Positions 9,118 through 17,722 of a DNA stretch of 64,000 nucleotides are shown here, piece by piece (within the stretch, counting starts at the first letter, position 1; each line of letters opens with the position of its first letter). This DNA comes from Gammaproteobacteria bacterium (GTDB taxonomy: Bacteria; Pseudomonadota; Gammaproteobacteria; GCA-001735895). The stretch lies in contig JAOTYD010000013.1 in assembly GCA_029862005.1 (NCBI GenBank), forward strand, positions 28,424-92,423. The letters run 5' to 3'. The notes beneath the pieces were generated by a model. It saw nothing but the letters and a program-made list of their open reading frames with translations. It was not told the origin of the DNA and ran no database searches. Position numbers and translations under genes: made by a program.

Positions 9118-10158
9118 CTAGCTGCCTACTTTCAGGCGTGCAGTATTGTCATCACGTATACGCCGTGAAACGTCCACCGCCTCGCCATTAATTTTGATTT
9201 CAACCCCGTGGCCATTTCCGAGAAATACAGAAAAAGGCGCTTCGCCCGTCAATTCCACGGAATCGCCGGCGCGCAATAAATCGTAAACCAGCTGGTAGGA
9301 ATTTGCGTCTTTGACATCAGTCCAGGTATCGGCAGTGACAACAAGTTGCAACTTGTCCGAGCCTGTGGGCGCGAGCAGCACAGGTCCGGTGCGTGCAGCC
9401 GCGGTGGTTTCAGTTACCTCCGCTTCGGAGGCTCGGGATTCGGTCTCAACTGCGACGGATTCCGCCACCACGGGCTCCGGGGCCGGAGACTCCGGTAATG
9501 CAACCGGTTCGACAACTGCCGGTTCAATGGTGTCCTCCTGGGTTGATACAGCCTCGGCAATATCCTCCTGGGTTGGTAAAGTCTCGGCAGTGTTCTCCTG
9601 GATTGGTTCAGCCTCGGCAATGTCAGTTGTTGCAACTAGTTCTTCCGATACAGCTTCGATTTCGCTGCTGATCACTTCGTCATCGGCTGCGGCACGCTGC
9701 TCCGTGGATTGAGAATCCAGTGAAATGGGTGCCTCATTGTTCTGTTCCGCGTTCCACCACCATGCGGCAAGCAACACAGCTATGACCAGGATAACGAAGT
9801 AGGTGGTCCATTTAATGCGGGCGTCGCCGGCAGACAGCTCAGGCAAAATATTGCTGGTCGAGCTGATCGGGGGATCTTCTTCCGAATAAAAGTCCCGGTA
9901 CTGCAGTATCATTTCATCCTCGTTCAGCGAAACGATACGGGCATAAGCGCGCAGGTAGCCCTTTACGAATATCGGTGCGGTTATCTCTTCGAAATTATTG
10001 TCCTCGATGGCCTTCAGGATATCGAGGCTGAGATGCATGCGGTGGGCGACATCTTCAAGAGAAAGACCCTGCTGGATGCGGGCTGCCTGCAGCCGCTCGC
10101 CGGGACCGATAGCGGATTGCCGGGACTCGTCTCCGAGCTGTGTTTCTGTCGATTTCAT
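9118..10158 (-). CDS. rodZ: Cytoskeletal protein RodZ
   Basis: A 346-residue protein with an N-terminal Xre-type helix-turn-helix domain (residues about 18-90, GERLQAARIQQGLSLEDVA), a single membrane span (about 117-135), a long acidic Ala/Thr/Glu linker and a C-terminal periplasmic domain ending in RLKVGS. RodZ links MreB to the elongation machinery and sets rod shape. The ATG at 10158 was chosen because residues encoded upstream read out of character. The linker holds degenerate 10-residue repeats (see 9526-9622). It begins 1 base after the pilF stop codon. Confidence 0.93.
   Translation of the reverse strand: MKSTETQLGDESRQSAIGPGERLQAARIQQGLSLEDVAHRMHLSLDILKAIEDNNFEEITAPIFVKGYLRAYARIVSLNEDEMILQYRDFYSEEDPPISSTSNILPELSAGDARIKWTTYFVILVIAVLLAAWWWNAEQNNEAPISLDSQSTEQRAAADDEVISSEIEAVSEELVATTDIAEAEPIQENTAETLPTQEDIAEAVSTQEDTIEPAVVEPVALPESPAPEPVVAESVAVETESRASEAEVTETTAAARTGPVLLAPTGSDKLQLVVTADTWTDVKDANSYQLVYDLLRAGDSVELTGEAPFSVFLGNGHGVEIKINGEAVDVSRRIRDDNTARLKVGS
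9526..9622 (-). repeat. Degenerate 30-base tandem repeats in rodZ linker
   Basis: Three to four imperfect 30-base units encode decapeptides of the pattern ETLPTQEDIA / EAVSTQEDTI in the RodZ linker. On the plus strand each unit reads about TCCTCCTGGGTTG followed by CCTCGGCA. They probably vary in number between strains. Confidence 0.7.
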
Positions 10159-10159
10159 G

Positions 10160-10906
10160 CTATTGAATCTGCTTCCATTGCTGATATTCCCTGGAGTCCG
10201 GAAAATCCGTCTCCAGTCGTTGCGCCAGTTCCTCTGCTTCACCCTCGTTATCGAGCTCCAGCGTGTTTCTGATCGCAAGCCACAGACTTCTCGCACTGGC
10301 CCTGGAAACCAGGTGATAACGGTCAATGTAAATTTTTGCATTGGTGAAATCACCTTCCTTGTAGAGCACATCTCCTAGGGCGACGAGGGCCGGACCGAAA
10401 TCACTTTTCGATGCCACCGCCTGGCGCAGGTATTCTTTGCCCTTCTCGGCTTGATTTACCTGCAGCAAGCAAATCGCGGCATTGGTATAGGCATATTCCG
10501 GAGTCTTGTAAAGCGGGTTATCAAGGGCCTTCAAAAAATACTTTTCCGATTCCAGCTCCCGGCCATTACGGCACAGAAATGCCCCGAAGTTATTCGCGGC
10601 CTCGGAATTTTTTGGATCCAGTTCGGTCGCCTTTCGATAGTGAAACTCGGCCAGTTCTTTTTGCCCAAGCTTGTCCTGCAGCACGGCATACACGTAGTTT
10701 GCCTTTACCGATTCCGGATTCTGTCGAAGCGCTTTAACAAGTTTTTCCGTGGCAAGCTCAAAATTGTCCTGTTGCAGGTACCCAAGCCCCATCTCGGTAT
10801 TTACATCACTGGCCTGTTCGTCCCTGCTCTTGCCGGGATTCACCGCTACGCAAGCCTGGAGTAATCCAGTTACCACAAGCAAAATGAATAGTCTTTTAAT
10901 TGGCAA
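10160..10906 (-). CDS. pilF: Type IV pilus biogenesis lipoprotein PilF/PilW
   Basis: A 248-residue TPR lipoprotein. The signal peptide ends in lipobox LQAC (Cys19); then come tetratricopeptide repeats such as MGLGYLQQDNFELATEKLVK and FHYRKATELDPKNSEAANNF. This is the PilF/PilW pilotin, which places the PilQ secretin in the outer membrane. Length (about 250) and position between rlmN and rodZ are typical. It overlaps the end of rlmN by 11 bases (10896-10906). Confidence 0.93.
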   Translation of the reverse strand: MPIKRLFILLVVTGLLQACVAVNPGKSRDEQASDVNTEMGLGYLQQDNFELATEKLVKALRQNPESVKANYVYAVLQDKLGQKELAEFHYRKATELDPKNSEAANNFGAFLCRNGRELESEKYFLKALDNPLYKTPEYAYTNAAICLLQVNQAEKGKEYLRQAVASKSDFGPALVALGDVLYKEGDFTNAKIYIDRYHLVSRASARSLWLAIRNTLELDNEGEAEELAQRLETDFPDSREYQQWKQIQ

Positions 10907-12017
10907 GACGCATCCCCTTTATTTCTTTCAAACTTAACTGATACTTTTCGCTACGCCGGCTGCGGTCATGAAATGCGCCTACCAGCTGTCCGCAGGCAGC
11001 GTCGATATCGTCTCCGCGCGCGCGCCGGGTGACCGTCACGATTCCCTTACCCGCGGTATAGTCACGAAAACGGTCGATCGCCTGCTGCTCCGAGCACTGA
11101 TAAATGGCATGCGGATAGGGATTGAAAGGAATCAGGTTCAACTTACAGGGTATATCCCTGATGAGTTTAACCAGTTGACGCGCGTGCTCGAGACTGTCGT
11201 TGACGCCATCCAGCATGACGTATTCAAAAGTGATCTTGCGACTCTTGTAACCGTCAATATAACCGTGGCAGGCCTGCAGTAACTTGCGTATCGGGTATTT
11301 TCTGTTGATCGGGACCAGCTGGTTGCGCAACCGATCATTGGGTGCATGTAGCGATACCGCCAGCGCAACATCGGTTGAGTGCTCGAGCTTTTCTATCGCT
11401 GGAACAACACCAGCGGTGCTTATCGTGACCCGCCGTTTGCTCAAGGCGTAACCATAGTCATCACACATCATATCGACTGCGGCAATGACCGCATCGAAAT
11501 TCAGCAGCGGCTCACCCATGCCCATCATGACCACGTTGGTAACACCCTTTGTATAACCCTCGGCCAGCAGGCTGTGATGCGCAAAATGCAGTTGGGCGAT
11601 GATTTCGGCAGTCGTCAGATTGCGATTAAATCCCTGCTTTGCGGTTGCACAGAAACTGCAGTTCAAGGTGCAGCCGAGTTGCGAAGATACGCAAAGTGTC
11701 ATGCGCGATTTTTCCGGGATTAATACGCACTCGATCGCGTTGTCGCTATCGTCGACGCTCAGTAACCATTTGCGCGTACCGTCGGCCGCGCGCTGATGCG
11801 TCAGTATCCGCGGGCGCCGAACGCAACAATTTGCATGCAGAAACTCACGCAAACTCTTGGACATGTCCGTCATCAGGCTGAAGTCGGTAACCCCGCGCTG
11901 GTGTACCCATTGCATCAACTGCCGGGCACGAAACGGTTTTTCTCCATTGGAGATAAAGAACGTTTCGAGCGCAGCTCGATTGAAATCAAGCAAATTAATT
12001 TTATCAGTCGTGGGCAT
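10896..12017 (-). CDS. rlmN: Dual-specificity 23S rRNA/tRNA adenine-C2 methyltransferase RlmN
   Basis: A radical SAM enzyme of about 373 residues. The CxxxCxxC cluster motif is seen in GCTLNCSFCATAKQG, and GMGEPLLN is the SAM-binding GGEP-like motif. The C-terminal catalytic Cys is in GDDIDAACGQL. It methylates A2503 of 23S rRNA and A37 of some tRNAs. ATG 12017 gives a normal N-terminus; a GTG at 12035 is an alternative with 6 more residues. It heads the rlmN-pilF-rodZ-hisS-yfgM-bamB-der run. Confidence 0.95.
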   Translation of the reverse strand: MPTTDKINLLDFNRAALETFFISNGEKPFRARQLMQWVHQRGVTDFSLMTDMSKSLREFLHANCCVRRPRILTHQRAADGTRKWLLSVDDSDNAIECVLIPEKSRMTLCVSSQLGCTLNCSFCATAKQGFNRNLTTAEIIAQLHFAHHSLLAEGYTKGVTNVVMMGMGEPLLNFDAVIAAVDMMCDDYGYALSKRRVTISTAGVVPAIEKLEHSTDVALAVSLHAPNDRLRNQLVPINRKYPIRKLLQACHGYIDGYKSRKITFEYVMLDGVNDSLEHARQLVKLIRDIPCKLNLIPFNPYPHAIYQCSEQQAIDRFRDYTAGKGIVTVTRRARGDDIDAACGQLVGAFHDRSRRSEKYQLSLKEIKGMRLAN

Positions 12018-12183
12018 CGGATTAGACACGGGCACTCAGGCTCAGCCAAACATGATTCCCCGGTCTGGACAATCAACCGGGTCGATCGGCGAATTTTACG
12101 CATAAATTCGACTCAGTAGAAGTGAAATGCAGTCAGTTATCGGGTATTTGGGGGCTTTTGGCACGTTTTCCTTGTAAAACAGC

Positions 12184-12211
12184 TTGTTAGGTCAGGGTAG
12201 CCAGATATAAT
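12184..12211 (+). promoter_or_regulatory. Probable sigma-70 promoter of thrC
   Basis: TTGTTA at 12184-12189 and TATAAT at 12206-12211 are separated by 16 bases. The predicted transcript would start near 12218 and leave a leader of about 33 bases before the thrC ATG. The gap 12018-12250 otherwise shows nothing recognised. Confidence 0.65.
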
Positions 12212-12250
12212 TCGCTTTTTCTCCAGCTTTGGCAGGCCCGAGGCCCCCGC

Positions 12251-13732
12251 ATGATTTTCACCGAAACCCGAGGCAACGACGGTATACGCCAGGCGCGCAT
12301 GAGCTTTTCGGGCGCGCTGCAGTCTCCGATCGCCTCGTTCGGCGGAATTTACAGCCCCGAGGCCATGCCACCGCTTGACCCCGGATTCCTGGGCCGCCAC
12401 CTGGACAGTTCATACAAGCAATTGGCGCTCGCCTTGCTGCAACACCTCGATATCGATATCGACACGCAAGTGTTACGTCAGGCACTTGATTTGTACGATC
12501 GTTTCGACGACGCGACTGACCCGGTACCGGTGGTCAGGCTGGATCAGAATATATTTGTCAGCGAACTCTACCATGGGCCAACCCGTGCCTTTAAGGACAT
12601 GGCGTTACAACCCTTTGGCCTGGTACTGTCGGAGCTCGCGCAACAGCAACAACAACAATACCTGATCCTGACCGCAACCAGCGGTGACACGGGTCCGGCC
12701 GCGTTGGAGACGTTTCGCAACCGTGCCAACATCCGTGTTGCCTGCCTGTATCCGGATGGCGGCACCTCCGACGTGCAGCGCCTGCAGATGGTGACCGAGG
12801 ATGCACCCAATCTCAAGGTAATTGGTATTCGCGGTAATTTTGACGACGCGCAGTCAGCGCTTAAATCGCTACTTTCTTCACAAACGTTTAACCAGCGCTT
12901 AAGCGAATTAAACATATCCCTGTCAGCCGCCAACTCGGTTAATTTCGGGCGCATCATATTCCAGATGCTGTACCAGTTTCATTGCTACCTGGCGTTGGTG
13001 CGTCAACAGGCAATTACGCTGGGTGAAAGTATCGTGCTGCATATTCCCAGCGGCAATTTTGGTAATGCGCTGGGCGCTTACTATGCCCATCGTCTCGGTT
13101 TGCCGATCGCTAAAATCGTAATCGCGTCCAACGCCAATAACGTACTCACCGAATGGATTCAAACCGGTCGCTACGACCTGAGTCATCGCGACCTGATTAC
13201 GACGACTTCACCGGCGATGGATATTCTCAAATCATCCAATGTTGAGCGCCTGCTGTTCGACCTGTTCGGTGCGATCCGCACCCGGGAACTGATGCAGCAG
13301 CTAGACGAGCTGGGTTGTTACCAGCTCGAACCAAAGGAGCATGAGCAGGTTACCGAGGTATTTGCGGCCGATTTTTGTTCAGACAACGAAGGAAAGGAGT
13401 ACATTCGACAGACTTTTGCGCAGGGATACCTGGTAGATCCACATACAGCGACCTGCCTGAAAACCTGCCGGTCGGAGCCCTTTCGGGACCAGGTCAATCT
13501 CATTTATTCGACCGCGGAATGGACCAAGTTCGCTCCGGTTATGGACAATGCGATTAATGGAAACGAACCAGAATCGGACCGGGCGGCACTGGAATCGGTT
13601 GCGGCCGCCGCCGGCATAAAGGTGCCCGAGGTCATCGCACAATTATTCGAGAAAGCCATCGCTCACCCCGACGTTGTCAAAAAGCAGGACATCGAAAGCG
13701 AGATTTTGAAATTCCTGGAACCGAAGCGCTAG
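12251..13732 (+). CDS. thrC: Threonine synthase
   Basis: A 493-residue PLP enzyme that converts O-phosphohomoserine to threonine. The PLP-lysine motif is GPTRAFKDMAL (Lys115). Phosphate-binding TSGDTGPAALE and the SANSVNFGR and PSGNFGNALGAY motifs follow. Length fits the long type of threonine synthase found in gammaproteobacteria. Homoserine dehydrogenase is nearby at 15434-16750 but on the other strand and not in an operon with it. The stop overlaps the stop of the convergent MFS gene (13729-13732). Confidence 0.96.
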   Translation: MIFTETRGNDGIRQARMSFSGALQSPIASFGGIYSPEAMPPLDPGFLGRHLDSSYKQLALALLQHLDIDIDTQVLRQALDLYDRFDDATDPVPVVRLDQNIFVSELYHGPTRAFKDMALQPFGLVLSELAQQQQQQYLILTATSGDTGPAALETFRNRANIRVACLYPDGGTSDVQRLQMVTEDAPNLKVIGIRGNFDDAQSALKSLLSSQTFNQRLSELNISLSAANSVNFGRIIFQMLYQFHCYLALVRQQAITLGESIVLHIPSGNFGNALGAYYAHRLGLPIAKIVIASNANNVLTEWIQTGRYDLSHRDLITTTSPAMDILKSSNVERLLFDLFGAIRTRELMQQLDELGCYQLEPKEHEQVTEVFAADFCSDNEGKEYIRQTFAQGYLVDPHTATCLKTCRSEPFRDQVNLIYSTAEWTKFAPVMDNAINGNEPESDRAALESVAAAAGIKVPEVIAQLFEKAIAHPDVVKKQDIESEILKFLEPKR

Positions 13733-14946
13733 GAATCCGATTCGAGGCCGGCTTCAGTCCATTTGATAATCAACAGGCTGGCTAATCCGAGTATCGCGAA
13801 TCCTGCCACCAGCGGCATAATAGTCGAGTTATAGGCGTTGGCAATGATGATCCCAAACACAACCGAGATCAGGGTTGACAGGGACCCTACGACCGCCGAC
13901 CCAAGACCGGCTATGTGACCGAGCGGCTCCATCGCGAGCGCAATCAGGTTTCCAAACAGAATACCAAAGAAAAAGAATACGCAAAGCAGATACATCATTA
14001 ACATGAAAAGGCCTGGATGACCATCCAGAAATGCCGCGCCAAGAAAAAATGGAAAAGACAGCAAACAGATCACCTGCAGCGCGATTCTTGACAGACGCCT
14101 CATTCCGAAGCGCATCACCAGGCGCGCGTTTACCAGCGATGCGCAGCCAATCGCACTGGCCAGAATTCCGAAATAAAGTGGAAACAGGTCGAATAACTCG
14201 TACTGTACCTGGAAAATCTGCTGAGAGCTGCTGAGGTACCCGAGGAAAGCACCAAAAATAAATCCCATCGTCAAGGTGTAGCCCAGCGCGGCCCGGTTTC
14301 TGAGTATGGCCTGAATATCGAGCAACAATTGGGCGAAAGAAAACCTGATTCGGTTCTTGCGCGCCAGTGTCTCGGGTTGACGCAACCAGAACCAGGATAC
14401 AACCACCAGCACCAGCAGCAGAAACATAGCGAAGATCCAGTGCCAGCTGGCCAGCTTCAGAATCAGCTGCCCTATCGCAGGCGCGAATACCGGAACCAGT
14501 ATGAACACGGTCATCACGAAAGACATGACTCTTGCCATTTCGCGGCCTTTGAACTGATCGCGAACCAGCGCAATCGATACGATGCGCGGCCCCGAGGCCC
14601 CCAATCCCTGCAGAAATCGGCCCAGCAACATCTGCTCGAAATCGACTGCAACGATAGAAAGCACGCAACCCAGCGCGAACACTGCAAAACCCGAGATAAT
14701 GGAGGGACGACGACCGAACGAATCCGACAGCGGGCCGAAAAATATTTGACCGAAGGCCATACCCGCAAAAAAAATCGAGATCACGTATTGGCTGTCATTA
14801 ATCTGATGCACACCGAGATCGGCCGCAATCTCCGGCAGTGCCGGCAACATCGCATCGATTGAAAGCGCAACCAGCGATATGATCAATGCAATGAGAATAA
14901 CAAACTCGATAAACCCGGGACTTCGACCGGCTACCCGGGGATTCAT
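13729..14946 (-). CDS. MFS drug-resistance transporter, Bcr/CflA family
   Basis: A 405-residue, 12-helix major facilitator. After a short N-terminus the first helix reads LIALIISLVALSIDAMLPAL, and the loop FGQIFFGPLSDSFGRRPS is the motif-A signature (GxLSDxxGRR) of the Bcr/CflA subfamily of proton-driven drug exporters. ATG 14946 starts the protein at MNPRVAGRSPGF; an upstream ATG at 14982 adds 12 basic residues and is less likely. The GNAT gene lies 19 bases upstream on the same strand, so they may be co-transcribed. Substrate is unknown. Confidence 0.88.
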   Translation of the reverse strand: MNPRVAGRSPGFIEFVILIALIISLVALSIDAMLPALPEIAADLGVHQINDSQYVISIFFAGMAFGQIFFGPLSDSFGRRPSIISGFAVFALGCVLSIVAVDFEQMLLGRFLQGLGASGPRIVSIALVRDQFKGREMARVMSFVMTVFILVPVFAPAIGQLILKLASWHWIFAMFLLLVLVVVSWFWLRQPETLARKNRIRFSFAQLLLDIQAILRNRAALGYTLTMGFIFGAFLGYLSSSQQIFQVQYELFDLFPLYFGILASAIGCASLVNARLVMRFGMRRLSRIALQVICLLSFPFFLGAAFLDGHPGLFMLMMYLLCVFFFFGILFGNLIALAMEPLGHIAGLGSAVVGSLSTLISVVFGIIIANAYNSTIMPLVAGFAILGLASLLIIKWTEAGLESDS

Positions 14947-14965
14947 CTCGCGACTCGTCCGACGC

Positions 14966-15415
14966 CTATCGAGGCGCTGCAAACGTCATCTTCAGACAAC
15001 TGGCAGTGTCTGGACAAAGCGACGTAAATTGGCGGGTACTTGCAATAGCGGGCGGGACTTCGATACGATCAATTCGCTTAAAACCCAGATTTTCAAAATA
15101 GGCCCCGGCAGTTTCGGTGAGTAAATAAACCGACTCCCTGCCCTCGGAATCAGCGAACCTGATGAGGTGTTCGATGATGCTTTTTCCGAGACCACGGCCG
15201 CGATATTGCTCGTGCACGACCACGGAGCGCAGCAGCGCAACGTTTGCAGCAGGTTCGAGTCCTCCGGCAGCAATCAGATCGGCCCCGTCGAAGATCCCAT
15301 AGAAATTTTGCACCTGTTCTGCACAATCCTCCGCCGGTAGATTATTGCCAAGCAGCAGGTTTTCCAGCTGAACCAGGTCACCAGCCCGAAGCCTGATTAT
15401 CGAATCGAAAGGCAA
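14966..15415 (-). CDS. GNAT acetyltransferase, ArsN2-like
   Basis: A 149-residue GCN5-type N-acetyltransferase. The acetyl-CoA loop is seen in EQYRGRGLGKSIIEHLI (R/QxxGxG/A). The C-terminal part AYFENLGFKRIDRIEVPPAI with FTSLCP...SC matches the ArsN2 group, often annotated as arsenic-resistance acetyltransferases, to my recollection. No other ars gene is near, so an arsenic role is only a suggestion. It sits between hom and the MFS gene, all on the minus strand, with gaps of 18 and 19 bases. Confidence 0.8.
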   Translation of the reverse strand: MPFDSIIRLRAGDLVQLENLLLGNNLPAEDCAEQVQNFYGIFDGADLIAAGGLEPAANVALLRSVVVHEQYRGRGLGKSIIEHLIRFADSEGRESVYLLTETAGAYFENLGFKRIDRIEVPPAIASTRQFTSLCPDTASCLKMTFAAPR

Positions 15416-15433
15416 GACGCCGGCACTCCCGTC

Positions 15434-16750
15434 TTAATCCCCGTCGAGCGTCTCAACGCGAATCCGGTGGACATCGCCGTGTACAACTTCAAGTCGCTTG
15501 ATTGCATCAATCGCATCGACCATTTGCTGTTCCTGGATCCTTTGCGTCAGCATGATAATTGTCGCCCGTGTGACCCCGGATTCCGGCTCCTTTTGCAATA
15601 CCGCTTCGATAGAAATTTCCTTATCTCCCATAATGCGGGTGATTTCAGCCAAAACACCGGGACGATCATCGGCACACATGCGTAAATAGTAGGCAGTTTG
15701 AATCTCAGTGATCGGCAGAATCGGTAGATCGACAATTTGATCGGGCTGGAAAGCCAGATGCGGTACCCGGTTCTGTGCATCGGTGGTAATCGTGCGGGCA
15801 ACGTCGATAATATCTGCGATTACGGCAGATGCGGTTGGGTCGGCTCCTGCCCCGGCACCATAGTAGAGTGAAGGCCCAAGCCTGTCAGCCTGCACCAGCA
15901 CCGCGTTCATGACGCCGTCCACATTGGCAATCAATCTTTTTTCCGGAATCAGGGTCGGATGTACACGCATTTCAATTCCTGCCTCGGAACGACGTGCTAC
16001 GCCCAAATGCTTGATTCGATAACCTAGCTGATTGGCATAGACCACGTCCTCGGTCGAAATGCCACCAATACCTTCCGTGTAAACAGCGTCGAACTGCAGC
16101 GGGATACCGAAGGCAATCGACGCCAGGATACAGAGCTTATGGGCCGCATCAATTCCTTCGACGTCAAAAGTTGGATCTGCTTCGGCATAGCCCAGTTGCT
16201 GAGCCTCATGCAGTACGTCGTCAAAATCACGACCCTTATCACGCATTTCCGTGAGTATGAAGTTACCGGTGCCGTTGATAATTCCAGCAACCGACTGGAT
16301 ATGATTCGCACTTAAACCCTCGCGAATCGATTTGATGATCGGTATACCCCCGGCTACTGCAGCCTCGAATACAACATTGACGCCACTTTTCTGGGCCGCG
16401 GCAAATATTTCGTTACCGTGTAATGCGATCAACGCCTTGTTGGCGGTCACTACGTGTTTCCCTTTTTCGATCGCCTGCATCACCAGTTCAAGCGCCGGGT
16501 CATAGCCACCGATAAGCTCGATGACGATATCGATTTCGGGATTGTTGATGACTTCAAAAGGATCATCAACGAGATTGATATCTCCGCTACCCTGTGGCAA
16601 TCCAGCCGCGACATTGCGCCGTGACGCCTGAATAATTTCTATTTTTCGACCTGCCCGACGCGCGATTTCGGCGGAATTATTCTTTAACACTATCGCGGTA
16701 CTGGCACCGACGGTACCGACACCAAGCAAACCCAGTTTCACCGGTTTCAA
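15434..16750 (-). CDS. hom: Homoserine dehydrogenase
   Basis: A 438-residue stand-alone homoserine dehydrogenase (no aspartokinase part). The NAD(P) motif GLLGVGTVGAS is at the N-terminus, the catalytic region near HVVTANKALIA and VVFEAAVAGGIPII is intact, and a C-terminal ACT domain (after about residue 350, DRPGVLAEITRIMGD) suggests threonine feedback. It reduces aspartate semialdehyde to homoserine. The start is TTG at 16750, supported by GGAG 8 bases upstream; a GTG at 16741 is the alternative. Confidence 0.95.
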   Translation of the reverse strand: MKPVKLGLLGVGTVGASTAIVLKNNSAEIARRAGRKIEIIQASRRNVAAGLPQGSGDINLVDDPFEVINNPEIDIVIELIGGYDPALELVMQAIEKGKHVVTANKALIALHGNEIFAAAQKSGVNVVFEAAVAGGIPIIKSIREGLSANHIQSVAGIINGTGNFILTEMRDKGRDFDDVLHEAQQLGYAEADPTFDVEGIDAAHKLCILASIAFGIPLQFDAVYTEGIGGISTEDVVYANQLGYRIKHLGVARRSEAGIEMRVHPTLIPEKRLIANVDGVMNAVLVQADRLGPSLYYGAGAGADPTASAVIADIIDVARTITTDAQNRVPHLAFQPDQIVDLPILPITEIQTAYYLRMCADDRPGVLAEITRIMGDKEISIEAVLQKEPESGVTRATIIMLTQRIQEQQMVDAIDAIKRLEVVHGDVHRIRVETLDGD

Positions 16751-16881
16751 TCAAAGTCTCCAGAAGTCATCGCAGGGGATTTTCGAACGCGCAACAGTAA
16801 GAAAACTATACTCGACTGTCAACCACAAGCATCATTGGGCCAATATTGATCAGGCTGGCAATTTACATTATTCTGAGTTGC

Positions 16882-17265
16882 ATGCCGCTTGCCGAAGACA
16901 TCATCACCAGTAGCCATCGAATCACCGCCTATGACACGGGCATGATCAGCATAAACGAGGAGATATATCGTCAAAGCCTGGTCATGACGGCCGATTCTAT
17001 TCTGTGTCCGTGGCCGGTTTCATCGCTTGAGCATCTCGATACGGAAACCCTGGCGCCAATATTCGATTCAAAACCAACGGTGGTCCTGCTCGGCACCGGC
17101 GAACGCCAAATGTTTCCGGATGCCAGGATATTCGTACAGTTCGGCGAGCGGGGCATCGGCCTCGAGGTCATGGACAACGGCGCCCTGTGCCGCACCTTTA
17201 ATATCCTCGTCGCCGAAGACCGCGACGTCACCGCCGCCATCATCCTCAACGCCTCAAACACCTGA
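16882..17265 (+). CDS. Mth938-like domain protein
   Basis: A protein of about 127 residues with the Mth938/NDUFAF3-like fold signature: ITAYDTGMISINEEIYRQSLV, then PTVVLLGTGERQMFP and IGLEVMDNGALCRTFNILVAEDR. Bacterial members are conserved but uncharacterised; the eukaryotic relative assembles respiratory complex I. ATG 16882 matches the usual family start; an upstream frame to 16846 gives only hydrophobic filler. It converges on rpoS with a palindrome-filled gap in between. Confidence 0.78.
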   Translation: MPLAEDIITSSHRITAYDTGMISINEEIYRQSLVMTADSILCPWPVSSLEHLDTETLAPIFDSKPTVVLLGTGERQMFPDARIFVQFGERGIGLEVMDNGALCRTFNILVAEDRDVTAAIILNASNT

Positions 17266-17310
17266 CTCACAAATACCGAGCCAACAACCCGACCGATAAT
17301 CCGTCCGAAC

Positions 17311-17440
17311 GCTATCCCGGAATAAAGCTCGCAAAAGACGCTCCCAACCGGCGCGCGCGCCGGTTGGTCCATCCATGGAATCGCTTGGAGAGCGGCACGG
17401 ATGCCGCGCTCCACTTTTGCTGGCTTTATTCCGGGATAGC
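17311..17440. repeat. Palindromic element A, copy 2
   Basis: A 130-base element with a perfect 18-base inverted repeat, GCTATCCCGGAATAAAGC at 17311-17328 and its complement at 17423-17440. The inner core, from GCAAAAG to CTTTTGC, is nearly identical to 1129-1260, including the CCAACCGG hairpin and a GCGGCA-CGGA-TGCCGC hairpin. The arms differ in sequence from copy 1 but remain self-complementary. Confidence 0.85.
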
Positions 17441-17452
17441 TACCCACGGTAG

Positions 17453-17664
17453 AGGCAACCGAAGAGACTCATTGCGACATAAAGACCGGGTGCTGAAAAA
17501 TGCTTGTTTTTAAAGGGTCAGGCCGCAGGGATGCGGTGGTCCGACACATCGGCTGAGGCGATCCGAGACAAGGACGTCGAGTCTCGCCGTGCCCTTTAAA
17601 AACAAGCATTTTTCAGGTAGCCGAAGGCCACCCGGTCAGTCGCAATGAGTCTCTTCGGTTGCCT
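17453..17664. repeat. Palindromic element B, copy 2 (212-base stepped hairpin)
   Basis: A stepped palindrome. Outer perfect 26-base arms lie at 17453-17478 and 17639-17664, ACCGGGTG/CACCCGGT at 17485-17492/17629-17636, and perfect 25-base arms at 17493-17517/17592-17616. The central part holds CCGCA-GGGA-TGCGG and ACAAGGACGT, echoing the loop of 1270-1381. It starts 12 bases after element A and ends 58 bases before the rpoS stop. The remaining bases of the 457-base gap hold nothing else. Confidence 0.85.
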
Positions 17665-17722
17665 GTACAGAGTTCGAAGGATTGTGGGCCGGGTTGTCGG
17701 CCTAGTAAGCGCGAGAGCGGTG

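Noticed and set aside
9311..9712. 133-codon frame on the plus strand inside rodZ
   Set aside because: Ser/Ala/Thr-only composition, arises from the acidic repeat linker read in reverse.
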